Source: JBEHWX01 sp048498995
GTDB lineage: Bacteria > Bacteroidota > Ignavibacteria > OLB7
DNA length: 22,354 nucleotides
Assembly (NCBI GenBank): GCA_048498995.1
Contig: JBEHWX010000095.1
Span: 1-22,354, forward strand
Direction: 5' to 3'
Below the pieces are notes generated by a model. The model was not told the origin of the DNA. It saw only the letters and a program-made list of their open reading frames with translations, and searched no databases. Below, piece after piece: positions 1 through 7,833 of this stretch; positions within the stretch are counted from its first letter, which is position 1; every line of letters begins with the position of its first letter. A program made the translations under genes and the position numbers.

Positions 1-2
1 GG

Positions 3-3000
3 CGGGACTGCTTCGTGGCGCGGCTCCGTTTCAACGGCGAGGTGCTCGACTACGGCACCCTGATCGGCGGGTCCGGGCTCGACCAGCCGAACGCGATCGC
101 GATCGATTCGGCCGGCGGCCCCTATATCACCGGCTTTACCCGCTCGACCAATTATCCGACCACGATCGTCAGCGATCCCGGGAGCGGATCCTGGTTCATC
201 ACCCGGTTCGTCTGGCCGGCCACCGGCGCGCTGGCCTACAGCCGGTTCGTGGCGCGCAACGACAACGGTTGGGGCGCCACGATCCAGGTGGACGCGCGCG
301 GCCATGCCTACGTGGCCGGCCCGACCACCAGCGGCGCCTTCCCGGTCACCAGCGATGCCTTCAACGGATCGGTCCGCGGCGGCGTGGATATCGGCCTGCT
401 CCATATCGACGAGAACGGCATCGACCTGCACGCCAGCGTGATCGGCGGCAGCGGAAGCGACGTGCCGTGGTACGGGAGCTATCTGAGTCCCTTCGGCGAT
501 CTGTTCCTGGCCGGAGTCACGACATCCAACGACTTTCCCCTCCGCCGCGGCGCGTTCGACAGCCTGTACGATGCCTCCGGCGGCGCCGGACGCCCCTCCG
601 ACGCGTTCTTCCTCCGCTACAACTTCCAGCGGCGGCCGGCCATCTACGCTCCCCCGCGCGTGACGCTCCCGACGCTCCGCTGCGATACCGTGGAGCGCTT
701 CTCCGTCTGGGTCTACAACGTCGGCGACAGCGAGCTGACGATCACCCGCAGCTTCCTGCGCAACAGCGACGTCCATTTCTCCATCGACTCGATCGTGCCT
801 CCGATCCCGGTTGCCGAGGGGGAGCCGTTCCGGATTCCTCCCGGGGATTCGATCCGGTTCGTGATCCGCTACGTCTCGCGGAACGTCGGCGCCGACTCGA
901 ACGAGCTGGTGATCGAGGGGAATGATTCGCTGGCCGGGCGGAGCCCGCTGGTGATCGCGCTCGGCGTGCTTCGCGCGCCCCCCTTTCTGGTGGCCTCCGA
1001 AAGCTCCCTGCAGTTCGATCCGGTGCTGCTGTGCGAGGCGACCCCGCGGCAGAAGAAAGTGACTCTCACCAACGCCGGACTCGAGGGGGTGGAGCTGTCG
1101 AGCGCGCGGCTCGTCTCCGGCGGCGAGGGATTCTCGGTGGTGAGCGCTCCGCTCGCCGTGGCCAAGGGGACCTCGGCCGACGTGACGCTCCGGTTCCTTC
1201 CGGTCCATGGCGGCACCGCGCGCGATACGCTCCTGATCTTCTACGGCCCGTGCGGTGATTCCCTGGCGATCCCGCTCTCCGGCCGCGCTGACACGGCCAC
1301 GATCTCCCTCGGCCGGTCCGAGCTCCGGATCACCGGCGTTCCCCACTGCCTCACGGTGCTCGACACCACCGTCACGGTGACGAACACCGGCATCGTCCGC
1401 GTCACGGTGGACTCGGCCCGCTTCACCGGCACCCGGTTCACGGTGGGCCCCTCGCTGCCGTGGGATATCGAGCCGGGGGGGCATATCCAGATTCCGCTTC
1501 ACCTGGAGATCCCGGCCTCCGGAAGCGCGAGCGCCACGCTCCAGCTGTTCGGGACCCCCTGCGCGATCCGCCTCGATCTGCCGGTGAGCATCGAGCGCGC
1601 CGATCGCGACTCGCTGCTGCCGTCGAGTCCGACGCTCGATTTCGGGGCGGTGGCCGGCTGCTCCTCCGGTCCGCTCGGCAAGGATCTCCAGATCACGATC
1701 AGGAACATGGGACGTGGGGCGCTCTCGCTCGACCCGCCGTCGACCGCCGCCCCGTTCTCCATCGAAAATCTCGCGAGCCTCCCCGCGACGCTCGCGCCGG
1801 GCGCGCAGGTCACGCTCGTGATCCGCTTCGCGCCGGCGGCCAACGGCTCCAGCGCCGGCGAGCTGATGATTCCCTACCACGGCGGTCCCTGCTTCGACAC
1901 GCTCCGGATTCCCCTGGCCGGCCGTCGGGAGAACGCGGTGCTGGTGGCGATCCCCTCGGCGATCGATTTCGGGCGGCTGGAGGAGTGCACCAGCGCGCGC
2001 GATACCGTGATCCTGCTGGAGAACCACTCCTCGGTGCCGATCCAGGTGGATCAGATCAAAGGGATCGACGGCATGACGGTCCGCCCCACGCCGCCGTTCA
2101 CCGTTGCGGCCAACGGGCGGGATACCGTCCACCTCAGCTTCATGCCGAAACAGGCCGGACGCACCGACGGCGTGCTCACGTTCGTGACTTCTCCCTGCGG
2201 CGATTCGCTCGATATCACGATCGGCGCCGAAAAGCTCGGCGCGGTCTTCACGCTCGGCGATGAGAAGATCACCTTCCGCGACCGCCTCGTCTGCGAGCTT
2301 CCGGGACCGTTCGACACGGTGGCGTATCTGCGCGGCACCGGCAGCCCGGGCGTGGTGGCCGAGATCCGCTCGGTGGAGGTGACCGGCGGCCCGTTCAGCA
2401 TCGACCCGGCGGTGGTCGGTAGAACATTGACCCCGCGCGACGCGCTTCCGGTGCCGATCCGCTTCGCGCCGACGGCCGCCGGCAGCTACGCCGGCAACGC
2501 CATCGTGGTGCTCGGCCCCTGCAACGATACACTCCGGCTCCGGCTGGAGGGGAGCGTGGCCGGCGTTTCCCTGACGGTGCTCGGCGGCAATTTCGAGAGC
2601 ACGCCGGTGGACTCGGCCGACACGGCGAGCGTGACCGTGGTGAACACCACGCCGGTGCCGATCGATCTCCAGGAGCTTTCCTCGCTGGCGGCCCCCTTCT
2701 CGCTGCTCGACGTGAGCCCGGCGCTGCCGCGCGTGCTGGCGCCGGGGGAGACGGCGGTCTTCACCATCCGATTCGGCCCCGCCATGGCCGGCACCTTCGT
2801 GGCCACGCCGACGGCGCGGGTGATCGCCCCCTGCGCGTTCGATGTGATCGTGCCGCTGGCCGGCATCGCCACCGGCGTCGACAAACCGGTCACGTTCTGC
2901 CTTCGGGGAACCGCCAGCGGCCTGGCCGGGGATACCGTCAGGGTCCCGATCGACGGGAGCGCCGAGCGGGATCTGACGCCGGCCGAGGATATCGAATACC

Positions 3001-3560
3001 TGGTGCGCTACGACTGGCGCCGGCTCCATTTCATCGGCGTGACCTCCGAGGCAACGACCGATGTGGAGATGGTGGCGCCGGGGGTGCTCCGCGTTACCGA
3101 GCGGGGAGTGACGCGCCCCGGACGCGGCGAGATCGCCCTCGACTTCCAGCTGCTCGTCGGCGTGGATGCCGAGACCACGCTCCGGCTCGACTCGGTGCTC
3201 CTCGGCGCCGACCGCCGGCCGGCCGCGCTCTGCTCCGGCGGCTACGTCATCGCGATCTCCAACCGCTGCGTGATCGCCGGGATGAAGCTCGGCAAGTACG
3301 CCAACCTGCTGGAGAACGCGCGCCCGAACCCGGCCGGCTCGGTGGTCGAGATCACCTACCAGCAGCTCGAGGACGCGCGCGCGGTGCTCACCTTCCACGA
3401 CCTGGAGGGGCGCGAGGTGCTTCGTCCGCTCGACCAGGAGCTTCCCGGCGGCCGCTACACCGTTCGCGTCGACGTGGGGGATCTGGCCTCGGGGAGCTAC
3501 TTCTACAGCATCAACGCCGGCAGCTACCGCGAATCGCGGATGATGCTGATCCGCCACTGA
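3..3560 (+). CDS. Large T9SS-secreted protein with SBBP repeats and choice-of-anchor-D domains (5' end missing)
   Basis: The gene enters from beyond the left edge. The frame is open to base 3 and reads R-D-C-F-V-A-R-L, the start of an SBBP repeat, so the GTG at 15 is not the true start. The visible part is 1185 residues. An SBBP/beta-propeller-like section (to about base 620; 'LIGGSG', 'AIAIDSAG', 'YITGFT') is followed by seven Ig-like domains of about 100 residues (HYDIN/choice-of-anchor-D type, with 'TIRFAP'-like and 'GPCGDSL..PL.G' motifs) to about base 2880. A cohesin-like stretch follows ('GLAGDTVRVPID'). The C-terminus is a type A T9SS sorting domain ('ARPNPAGS', 'LEGREV', 'LASGSYFYSI'). 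In this family the sorting domain directs export across the outer membrane and attachment to the surface. An adhesion or structural role is inferred. No catalytic domain is visible. Confidence 0.88.
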   Translation, partial: RDCFVARLRFNGEVLDYGTLIGGSGLDQPNAIAIDSAGGPYITGFTRSTNYPTTIVSDPGSGSWFITRFVWPATGALAYSRFVARNDNGWGATIQVDARGHAYVAGPTTSGAFPVTSDAFNGSVRGGVDIGLLHIDENGIDLHASVIGGSGSDVPWYGSYLSPFGDLFLAGVTTSNDFPLRRGAFDSLYDASGGAGRPSDAFFLRYNFQRRPAIYAPPRVTLPTLRCDTVERFSVWVYNVGDSELTITRSFLRNSDVHFSIDSIVPPIPVAEGEPFRIPPGDSIRFVIRYVSRNVGADSNELVIEGNDSLAGRSPLVIALGVLRAPPFLVASESSLQFDPVLLCEATPRQKKVTLTNAGLEGVELSSARLVSGGEGFSVVSAPLAVAKGTSADVTLRFLPVHGGTARDTLLIFYGPCGDSLAIPLSGRADTATISLGRSELRITGVPHCLTVLDTTVTVTNTGIVRVTVDSARFTGTRFTVGPSLPWDIEPGGHIQIPLHLEIPASGSASATLQLFGTPCAIRLDLPVSIERADRDSLLPSSPTLDFGAVAGCSSGPLGKDLQITIRNMGRGALSLDPPSTAAPFSIENLASLPATLAPGAQVTLVIRFAPAANGSSAGELMIPYHGGPCFDTLRIPLAGRRENAVLVAIPSAIDFGRLEECTSARDTVILLENHSSVPIQVDQIKGIDGMTVRPTPPFTVAANGRDTVHLSFMPKQAGRTDGVLTFVTSPCGDSLDITIGAEKLGAVFTLGDEKITFRDRLVCELPGPFDTVAYLRGTGSPGVVAEIRSVEVTGGPFSIDPAVVGRTLTPRDALPVPIRFAPTAAGSYAGNAIVVLGPCNDTLRLRLEGSVAGVSLTVLGGNFESTPVDSADTASVTVVNTTPVPIDLQELSSLAAPFSLLDVSPALPRVLAPGETAVFTIRFGPAMAGTFVATPTARVIAPCAFDVIVPLAGIATGVDKPVTFCLRGTASGLAGDTVRVPIDGSAERDLTPAEDIEYLVRYDWRRLHFIGVTSEATTDVEMVAPGVLRVTERGVTRPGRGEIALDFQLLVGVDAETTLRLDSVLLGADRRPAALCSGGYVIAISNRCVIAGMKLGKYANLLENARPNPAGSVVEITYQQLEDARAVLTFHDLEGREVLRPLDQELPGGRYTVRVDVGDLASGSYFYSINAGSYRESRMMLIRH

Positions 3561-3588
3561 CGCTCCCCGGCACGAACGGCCCCGCGCC

Positions 3589-3645
3589 GGCTCCGTTCCC
3601 GTGGCCCGGCTCCGTTCCCGCGGGCTGGCTCCGTTCCCCCGCGCG
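3589..3645. repeat. 19-bp tandem repeat, 3 copies, in the spacer before the acyl-CoA ligase
   Basis: GGCTCCGTTCCC recurs at 3589, 3608 and 3627, a period of 19 bp. The second part of the unit has diverged. It lies 29 bp after the stop of the secreted protein. The rest of the 265-bp spacer (3561-3825) is open in the ligase frame but has no coding character, and I see no clear terminator or promoter in it. Confidence 0.8.
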
Positions 3646-3825
3646 CCATGCTTCCCGATCCGGAATCGCCTCCGTTTCTTCCGATTGTCATTCCGTCTGC
3701 TATCTTCCGAGCGCTCAGGCACGCATTCGGGTAGGATCTTTGTTGCGCATTCGGCGGGAGACATCCCGGCCGGGGGAGCCCGCCCCGGAGGCCGCGCGAA
3801 CGGACAACTACAATCCATACGAGCC

Positions 3826-5685
3826 ATGCCCCTCATCTCCAGCTCCGATACGATTGCCGGTCAGTTTCTCGATCTCATCGACCGCTTCCGCGCAAGCGGC
3901 AAGGATGCCTTCCGACGCAAGGTCGAGGGGGTCTATGTCGGTATCTCCTACCAGGAGCTCTACGATCAGGTGGAGGCGTTCGCGCTGGCGCTGCGCGGGC
4001 TCGGCATCAACCGCGGCGATCGGATCGGGATCATGTCGGAGAACCGGCTGGAGTGGATCGTCGCGGATTTCGCCTGCGCCTGCTCCGGCATCGTCGACGT
4101 GCCGATCTTTCCGATCCTCACCCCGAAGCAGGTCGAGTACATCTTCAACAACGCGCAGGTCCGCGCCGTGATCTGCTCCAACGCGCTGCAGCTCGGCAAG
4201 CTGATGAAGGTGGCCGACAACATCCCCTCGCTCGAGCACATCGTCCTGTTTCAGGAGGACGCGCTCGGCAAGGTCGGGGTCGGGCCGGTGGAGAAGGTGC
4301 GGCTCTTCCCGGCGCTCATCGAGGCCGGACGGAAGCTCGCCGCGGCCGCGCCGGGGCAGCTCCGCGCGCTGGCCGAGGGAATCGGGCGGGACGATCTCCA
4401 GACGCTGATCTACACCAGCGGCACCACCGGCAACCCGAAGGGGGTGATGCTCACCCAGGGGAATTTCGCCGCCAACGTGCGCGGCGCCTCGCAGATGTTC
4501 CCGGTCGACGAGAGTGACGTGATCCTGAGCGCGCTGCCGCTCTGCCACTCCTACGAGCGGACCGGCGGCTACTATACCTGCTTTCTCTGCGGGGCGACCA
4601 TCGCCTTCGCCGAATCGATCGACACGCTGGCCGAGAACCTTCAGGAGGTGCGCCCGACGCTCCTGACGGCGGTGCCGCGCATGCTCGAGCGCTTCAAGAA
4701 CCGCGTGGAGAAGTCGGTGCAGACGCAGCCGGAGAAGCGGCAGAAGACGTTCCGGTGGGCGATCGGCGTGGGGGTGAAGCGCTTCCGGCTGGAGCAGCGG
4801 GGGAAGCGCCCCGGACCGCTCCTCCGCCTGCAGAACAGCATCGCCGACAACCTGGTCTTCGCGAAGATCCGCGAGCGCGCCGGCGGGCGGGTCCGCTTCT
4901 TCGTCAGCGGCGGCGCCGCCCTTCCGCAGGACGTGGGGGAGTTCTTCTTCGCCGTCGGCATGCGCGTGGTGGAGGGCTACGGCCTCACCGAATCCTCCCC
5001 AATCATCTCGGTCAACCCGTACGACGCGCCGAAGCTCGGCACCGTGGGGCGCCCGCTCCCGAACGTCGAGGTGAGGCTCGGGGAGGATGGGGAGATTCTG
5101 ACGCGCGGCCCGCACGTGATGAAGGGATATTTCAAGGATCCCGACGCCACCGTCGAGGCGGTCGATCACGACGGCTGGCTCCACACCGGAGATATCGGCG
5201 AGTTCGACCGGGACGGCTATCTCCGGATCACCGACCGGAAGAAGCACATCTTTGTCTCCTCCGGCGGCAAGAACATCGCGCCGAACCCGATCGAGAGCCT
5301 GATGCTGCAGAGCCCGTACATCGAGCAGATCATGCTCGTCGGCGACAAGCGCCCGTTCATCACCGCGCTGATCGTCCCGGACCTGGAGGCGGTCAAGCGG
5401 CTGGCCCAGGAGCAGGGGAGCACCGTCGGCAGCCTCCGGGACCCGAAGGCGGTGGAGGCGCTGCTCGACTCCGACGCCGTTGTGCACGGGATCGACGCGG
5501 ACATCAAGCGGCTGCAGCGGGATCTCTCCGCCTTCGAGCGGATCCGCCGGTTCGAGCTGCTGGCCGAGCCCTTCACCGTCGAGAACGACATGCTCACCCC
5601 GACGCTGAAGGTGAAGCGCCGCGAGGTGGAGAAGCGCTACAAGGCGCTGATCGACGCCATGTACGAAGGGGCGGACCTGGATTAG
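3826..5685 (+). CDS. Long-chain fatty acid-CoA ligase (AMP-binding, FadD15-like)
   Basis: This 619-residue ANL-superfamily enzyme activates fatty acids to acyl-CoA through an acyl-AMP intermediate in the cytoplasm. The P-loop-like motif YTSGTTGNPKG (196-206), YGLTES (385-390), HTGD (453-456) and the ITDRKKHIFVSSGGKNI hinge (468-484) are all present. A C-terminal TPTLKVKRREVEKRY supplies the usual late lysine. The size and the long insert between the P-loop and YGLTES fit long-chain rather than acetyl-CoA synthetases. ATG 3826 was chosen because homology begins there. The frame stays open upstream to 3601, but that extension is arginine- and proline-rich and unlike the family. The gene stands alone: a secreted-protein gene lies upstream and the AT-rich island starts right after its stop. 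The exact chain-length preference cannot be read from the sequence. Confidence 0.93.
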   Translation: MPLISSSDTIAGQFLDLIDRFRASGKDAFRRKVEGVYVGISYQELYDQVEAFALALRGLGINRGDRIGIMSENRLEWIVADFACACSGIVDVPIFPILTPKQVEYIFNNAQVRAVICSNALQLGKLMKVADNIPSLEHIVLFQEDALGKVGVGPVEKVRLFPALIEAGRKLAAAAPGQLRALAEGIGRDDLQTLIYTSGTTGNPKGVMLTQGNFAANVRGASQMFPVDESDVILSALPLCHSYERTGGYYTCFLCGATIAFAESIDTLAENLQEVRPTLLTAVPRMLERFKNRVEKSVQTQPEKRQKTFRWAIGVGVKRFRLEQRGKRPGPLLRLQNSIADNLVFAKIRERAGGRVRFFVSGGAALPQDVGEFFFAVGMRVVEGYGLTESSPIISVNPYDAPKLGTVGRPLPNVEVRLGEDGEILTRGPHVMKGYFKDPDATVEAVDHDGWLHTGDIGEFDRDGYLRITDRKKHIFVSSGGKNIAPNPIESLMLQSPYIEQIMLVGDKRPFITALIVPDLEAVKRLAQEQGSTVGSLRDPKAVEALLDSDAVVHGIDADIKRLQRDLSAFERIRRFELLAEPFTVENDMLTPTLKVKRREVEKRYKALIDAMYEGADLD

Positions 5686-5702
5686 AGGGAAGTGAAAATA
5701 CA

Positions 5703-5794
5703 TTTTAACAGGGCCATTTGTATACTTTTAACAGCGGCGCTCTCAGGCTTCTTGCATCTTCCAGACTCTTATTGTATGTTGTGGCCGGTTTAAA
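5703..5794 (+). promoter_or_regulatory. Candidate control region of the small secreted-protein array
   Basis: This 195-bp AT-rich spacer holds a direct repeat TTTTAACAG at 5703-5711 and 5726-5734, exactly 23 bp apart. TACTTTTA at 5723-5730 resembles the Bacteroidota -7 element TANNTTTG. CCGGTTTAAA at 5785-5794 recurs exactly at 7081-7090, just before the third paralog. No strong -33 element is visible. Promoter or operator function is a guess from position and repetition. Confidence 0.25.
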
Positions 5795-5880
5795 GGTCTG
5801 CCCCACGCTCTAATCAGGCCTTGTTTTCTTCTGTCTCCCAGATTTTGAGTTGTCTGGCCACAATTGTTGACGGAGGAGCT

Positions 5881-6402
5881 ATGCGCTTGCGCTGCCTGCC
5901 TATTCTGTTCATTGTCTTAAGCTTGGCCGGCGTTACTACGGCTACGTCACGGATGTTATGTAAAGCGTCTGGGCCCTGCGCTGGTGGAGGGAACTGGTAC
6001 TATTTCCTCGTTGAGGATGAATGCACGGGGAATATTATTTCCTGGTATTCTGACTGCAATGGTCAGGATCACTTCGGCCGTGTCTGCCGAGCCAATGGTG
6101 GGCCACTCACATCCTCTGATATTGCCGGTCCTGTCTCTGCGGCACCAAATATCTCGTACTTGATCCTGAATGGAGACTACAATACGCCTGGCGGTGATCA
6201 AGGGGTCGTATTCTTCGATAACGTGGGGCTGGGTCTTTTCGTGAGGAATCCGATGTCCACATCTGATTCGGATAATCTAAAAGCGATTCGCGATGCGGCG
6301 GCTTCGTGCTCTGGGGAATCACCCTCAACTTGGTTCTCGCTTGATTATTCCGGGGGAGCGAGGACTTCGGCGCGCTTCTGGCCTGTATTCCCTTGTGCCT
6401 GA
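5881..6402 (+). CDS. Small secreted five-cysteine-domain protein, paralog A
   Basis: This 173-residue protein is the first of four tandem paralogs and I do not recognise the family. ATG 5881 follows GGAGGAG (5872-5878) and opens a signal peptide (MRLRCLPILFIVLSLAG). The frame is open to TTG 5821, but that extension has no ribosome site. The domain carries five cysteines shared with the paralogs (33, 48, 59, 69, 143) and motifs SGPC, DECTG, SDCNG, GRVCR, GGDQG and VRNP. It is the most divergent copy, for example 'GLFVRNP' where the others have 'IRFRNP'. After Cys143 comes a private 30-residue tail ending in PCA, with nothing like the sorting segment of paralog D. Codon use is AT-richer than the flanks: bases 6001-6060 are 24/60 G+C. 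Export is likely; function is unknown. A truncated gene remains possible. Confidence 0.72.
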   Translation: MRLRCLPILFIVLSLAGVTTATSRMLCKASGPCAGGGNWYYFLVEDECTGNIISWYSDCNGQDHFGRVCRANGGPLTSSDIAGPVSAAPNISYLILNGDYNTPGGDQGVVFFDNVGLGLFVRNPMSTSDSDNLKAIRDAAASCSGESPSTWFSLDYSGGARTSARFWPVFPCA

Positions 6403-6474
6403 TAGGAAGTGGCGCCAATATCCTCGTACCTGTCCTCGATAGTGTCATCATTTTCAAATGACGTGGAGTGCTTG

Positions 6475-7002
6475 ATGCTACGTGCCATCTGTTTCTTCGC
6501 CCTTTTCCTGACTGTCTCGAGCCTCGCCTATTCGAGGCAACTAGCATCGGCTCATGGGCCTTGTGATAATGGGAAAGAGTGGCTATACCTTCTGCTGCAG
6601 GATGATTGTAGTGGAAAGGTGCTCTCGATATATGTTGATTGCGACGGCAATCATCGTTTAGGACGTGTGTGTCGGCCAGATGGTTCTGGGTTTGATGGTA
6701 ATACTATGCCATTGCCGGTGGCGCTTCCACCGAATTTCCACATTCTTATCCAAGGAGGAGACTTCTTGACACCTGGGAGTGACCAGGGTGTCTATATGCT
6801 TGATGGGGCGAATCTACAGATTCGCTTTAGGAATCCTGTAAATCAGGCCCAGGCGGACAGTCTGCAGTTGATATGGGATGCCGAGATGAATTGTAGCCGG
6901 CTCACGCGTGCTGATTCGGAATGCGGGAATCCGACCGATTCACTGCTTGGCACTATCGTCTGCATGCTTTGCCGGGTAATAGGGTCTGCCCTGTGTGTCT
7001 GA
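6475..7002 (+). CDS. Small secreted five-cysteine-domain protein, paralog B
   Basis: This 175-residue protein is the second copy. ATG 6475 has GGAG at 6465-6468 (6-nt spacing) and starts a signal peptide (MLRAICFFALFLTVSSLAYS). A GTG at 6409 in the same frame lacks this support. The conserved cysteines are 30, 45, 56, 66 and 140, with motifs HGPC, DDCSG, DCDG, GRVCRPDG, GDFLTPGSDQG, IRFRNP and QADSLQ. Its domain matches paralog D best, sharing IRFRNPVNQAQADSLQ exactly. The tail after Cys140 is different and adds four more cysteines (150, 163, 166, 174). The gap to paralog A is 72 bp, so A and B could be co-transcribed. Function is unknown. Because SD, signal peptide and cysteine spacing are intact, I favour a working gene over a remnant. 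Confidence 0.72.
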   Translation: MLRAICFFALFLTVSSLAYSRQLASAHGPCDNGKEWLYLLLQDDCSGKVLSIYVDCDGNHRLGRVCRPDGSGFDGNTMPLPVALPPNFHILIQGGDFLTPGSDQGVYMLDGANLQIRFRNPVNQAQADSLQLIWDAEMNCSRLTRADSECGNPTDSLLGTIVCMLCRVIGSALCV

Positions 7003-7107
7003 TGAGTTGTGGTGGCGTGAAAATGCAGATTGGGTCGGTCCAATGTTCGGTAAAAAAAGTCGTTGCTTGTAGACATTTTTCCGGTTTAAAATACGGAGTG
7101 ACCCGTG

Positions 7108-7656
7108 ATGGGTAATGGGATTAGGCTTAAGGCTATCTTGATCTTGATGATTGGACTCGCCACGCAATCGTCAATAGCGAAGTATTTATCCGCTCAATCA
7201 GGTCCGTGTTCTGATGGTGTTTTGAATGAGTGGATTTACTGTTTAGTCCAAGATGATTGCACGGGACGGATTGTATCCTTCTACTACGGGTGCGACGGGG
7301 AGTGGTATTGGGGGCGAGTATGTCGAGCAGATGGAGTTAGCTTGAGTGGGTCGAATTTAATACTTCCGGTTACGGTACCCACGAACTTCAATTCTTTGGT
7401 GGCACAAGGGGATTTCTTGACCCCTGGTGGCGACCAGGGGTTATATATGGTGGATGCTAACAGTCAGATGATCCGATTTCGCAATCCCCTTGGCGTTTCA
7501 CAGGCTGACAGCTTGCAGGGGATCTGGTCCGCCGCACAGAGCTGTGGCCAGCTCTCACATCTCTACCAGGATTGGCTTTGGGGATCATACTCCGATGGAA
7601 TCAAATTAGACAGATGCCATCTGGTCCCTTTAGACTTCTTTGGGCGGCGTACGTAA
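7108..7656 (+). CDS. Small secreted five-cysteine-domain protein, paralog C
   Basis: This 182-residue protein is the third copy. GGAG at 7095-7098 serves either GTG 7105 (6-nt spacing) or ATG 7108 (9 nt). I chose ATG, and the difference is one residue. The signal peptide is LKAILILMIGLATQSSIA. The shared cysteines are at 34, 51, 62, 72 and 146, with motifs SGPC, DDCTG, GCDG, GRVCRADG, GDFLTPGGDQG, IRFRNP and QADSLQ. The tail after Cys146 (QLSHLYQDWLWG... to GRRT) is again private. The upstream spacer repeats the decamer CCGGTTTAAA seen before paralog A. Export is inferred from the signal peptide; the function is unrecognised. The long private tail could be frameshifted or captured sequence. 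Confidence 0.7.
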   Translation: MGNGIRLKAILILMIGLATQSSIAKYLSAQSGPCSDGVLNEWIYCLVQDDCTGRIVSFYYGCDGEWYWGRVCRADGVSLSGSNLILPVTVPTNFNSLVAQGDFLTPGGDQGLYMVDANSQMIRFRNPLGVSQADSLQGIWSAAQSCGQLSHLYQDWLWGSYSDGIKLDRCHLVPLDFFGRRT

Positions 7657-7833
7657 TAACGAACCTCTTGCAATAAAGTCATCTTCTTACTTGTTAGAGG
7701 GCGCCGCAGCAACAACCATGCCAACAACTTGATTGCGAAGAGCTGATAGCGGTTGCGATTGTTGCAAGCTGTTGTTACCTTAAGCGAGGTCCATATAGCA
7801 CATAGCTGCTTAACAATGAATGAGGATTCCACC

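Noticed and set aside
3808..5703. Very long minus-strand open frame opposite the acyl-CoA ligase
   Set aside because: It is a GC-rich shadow of the ligase gene, rich in His/Arg/Leu, with no recognisable motifs.
5881..7656. Paralogs A-C as plain pseudogenes
   Set aside because: Each has a ribosome site, signal peptide and the invariant 11/10/74 cysteine spacing, which decay would have disturbed. Truncation of an ancestral tail is still possible.
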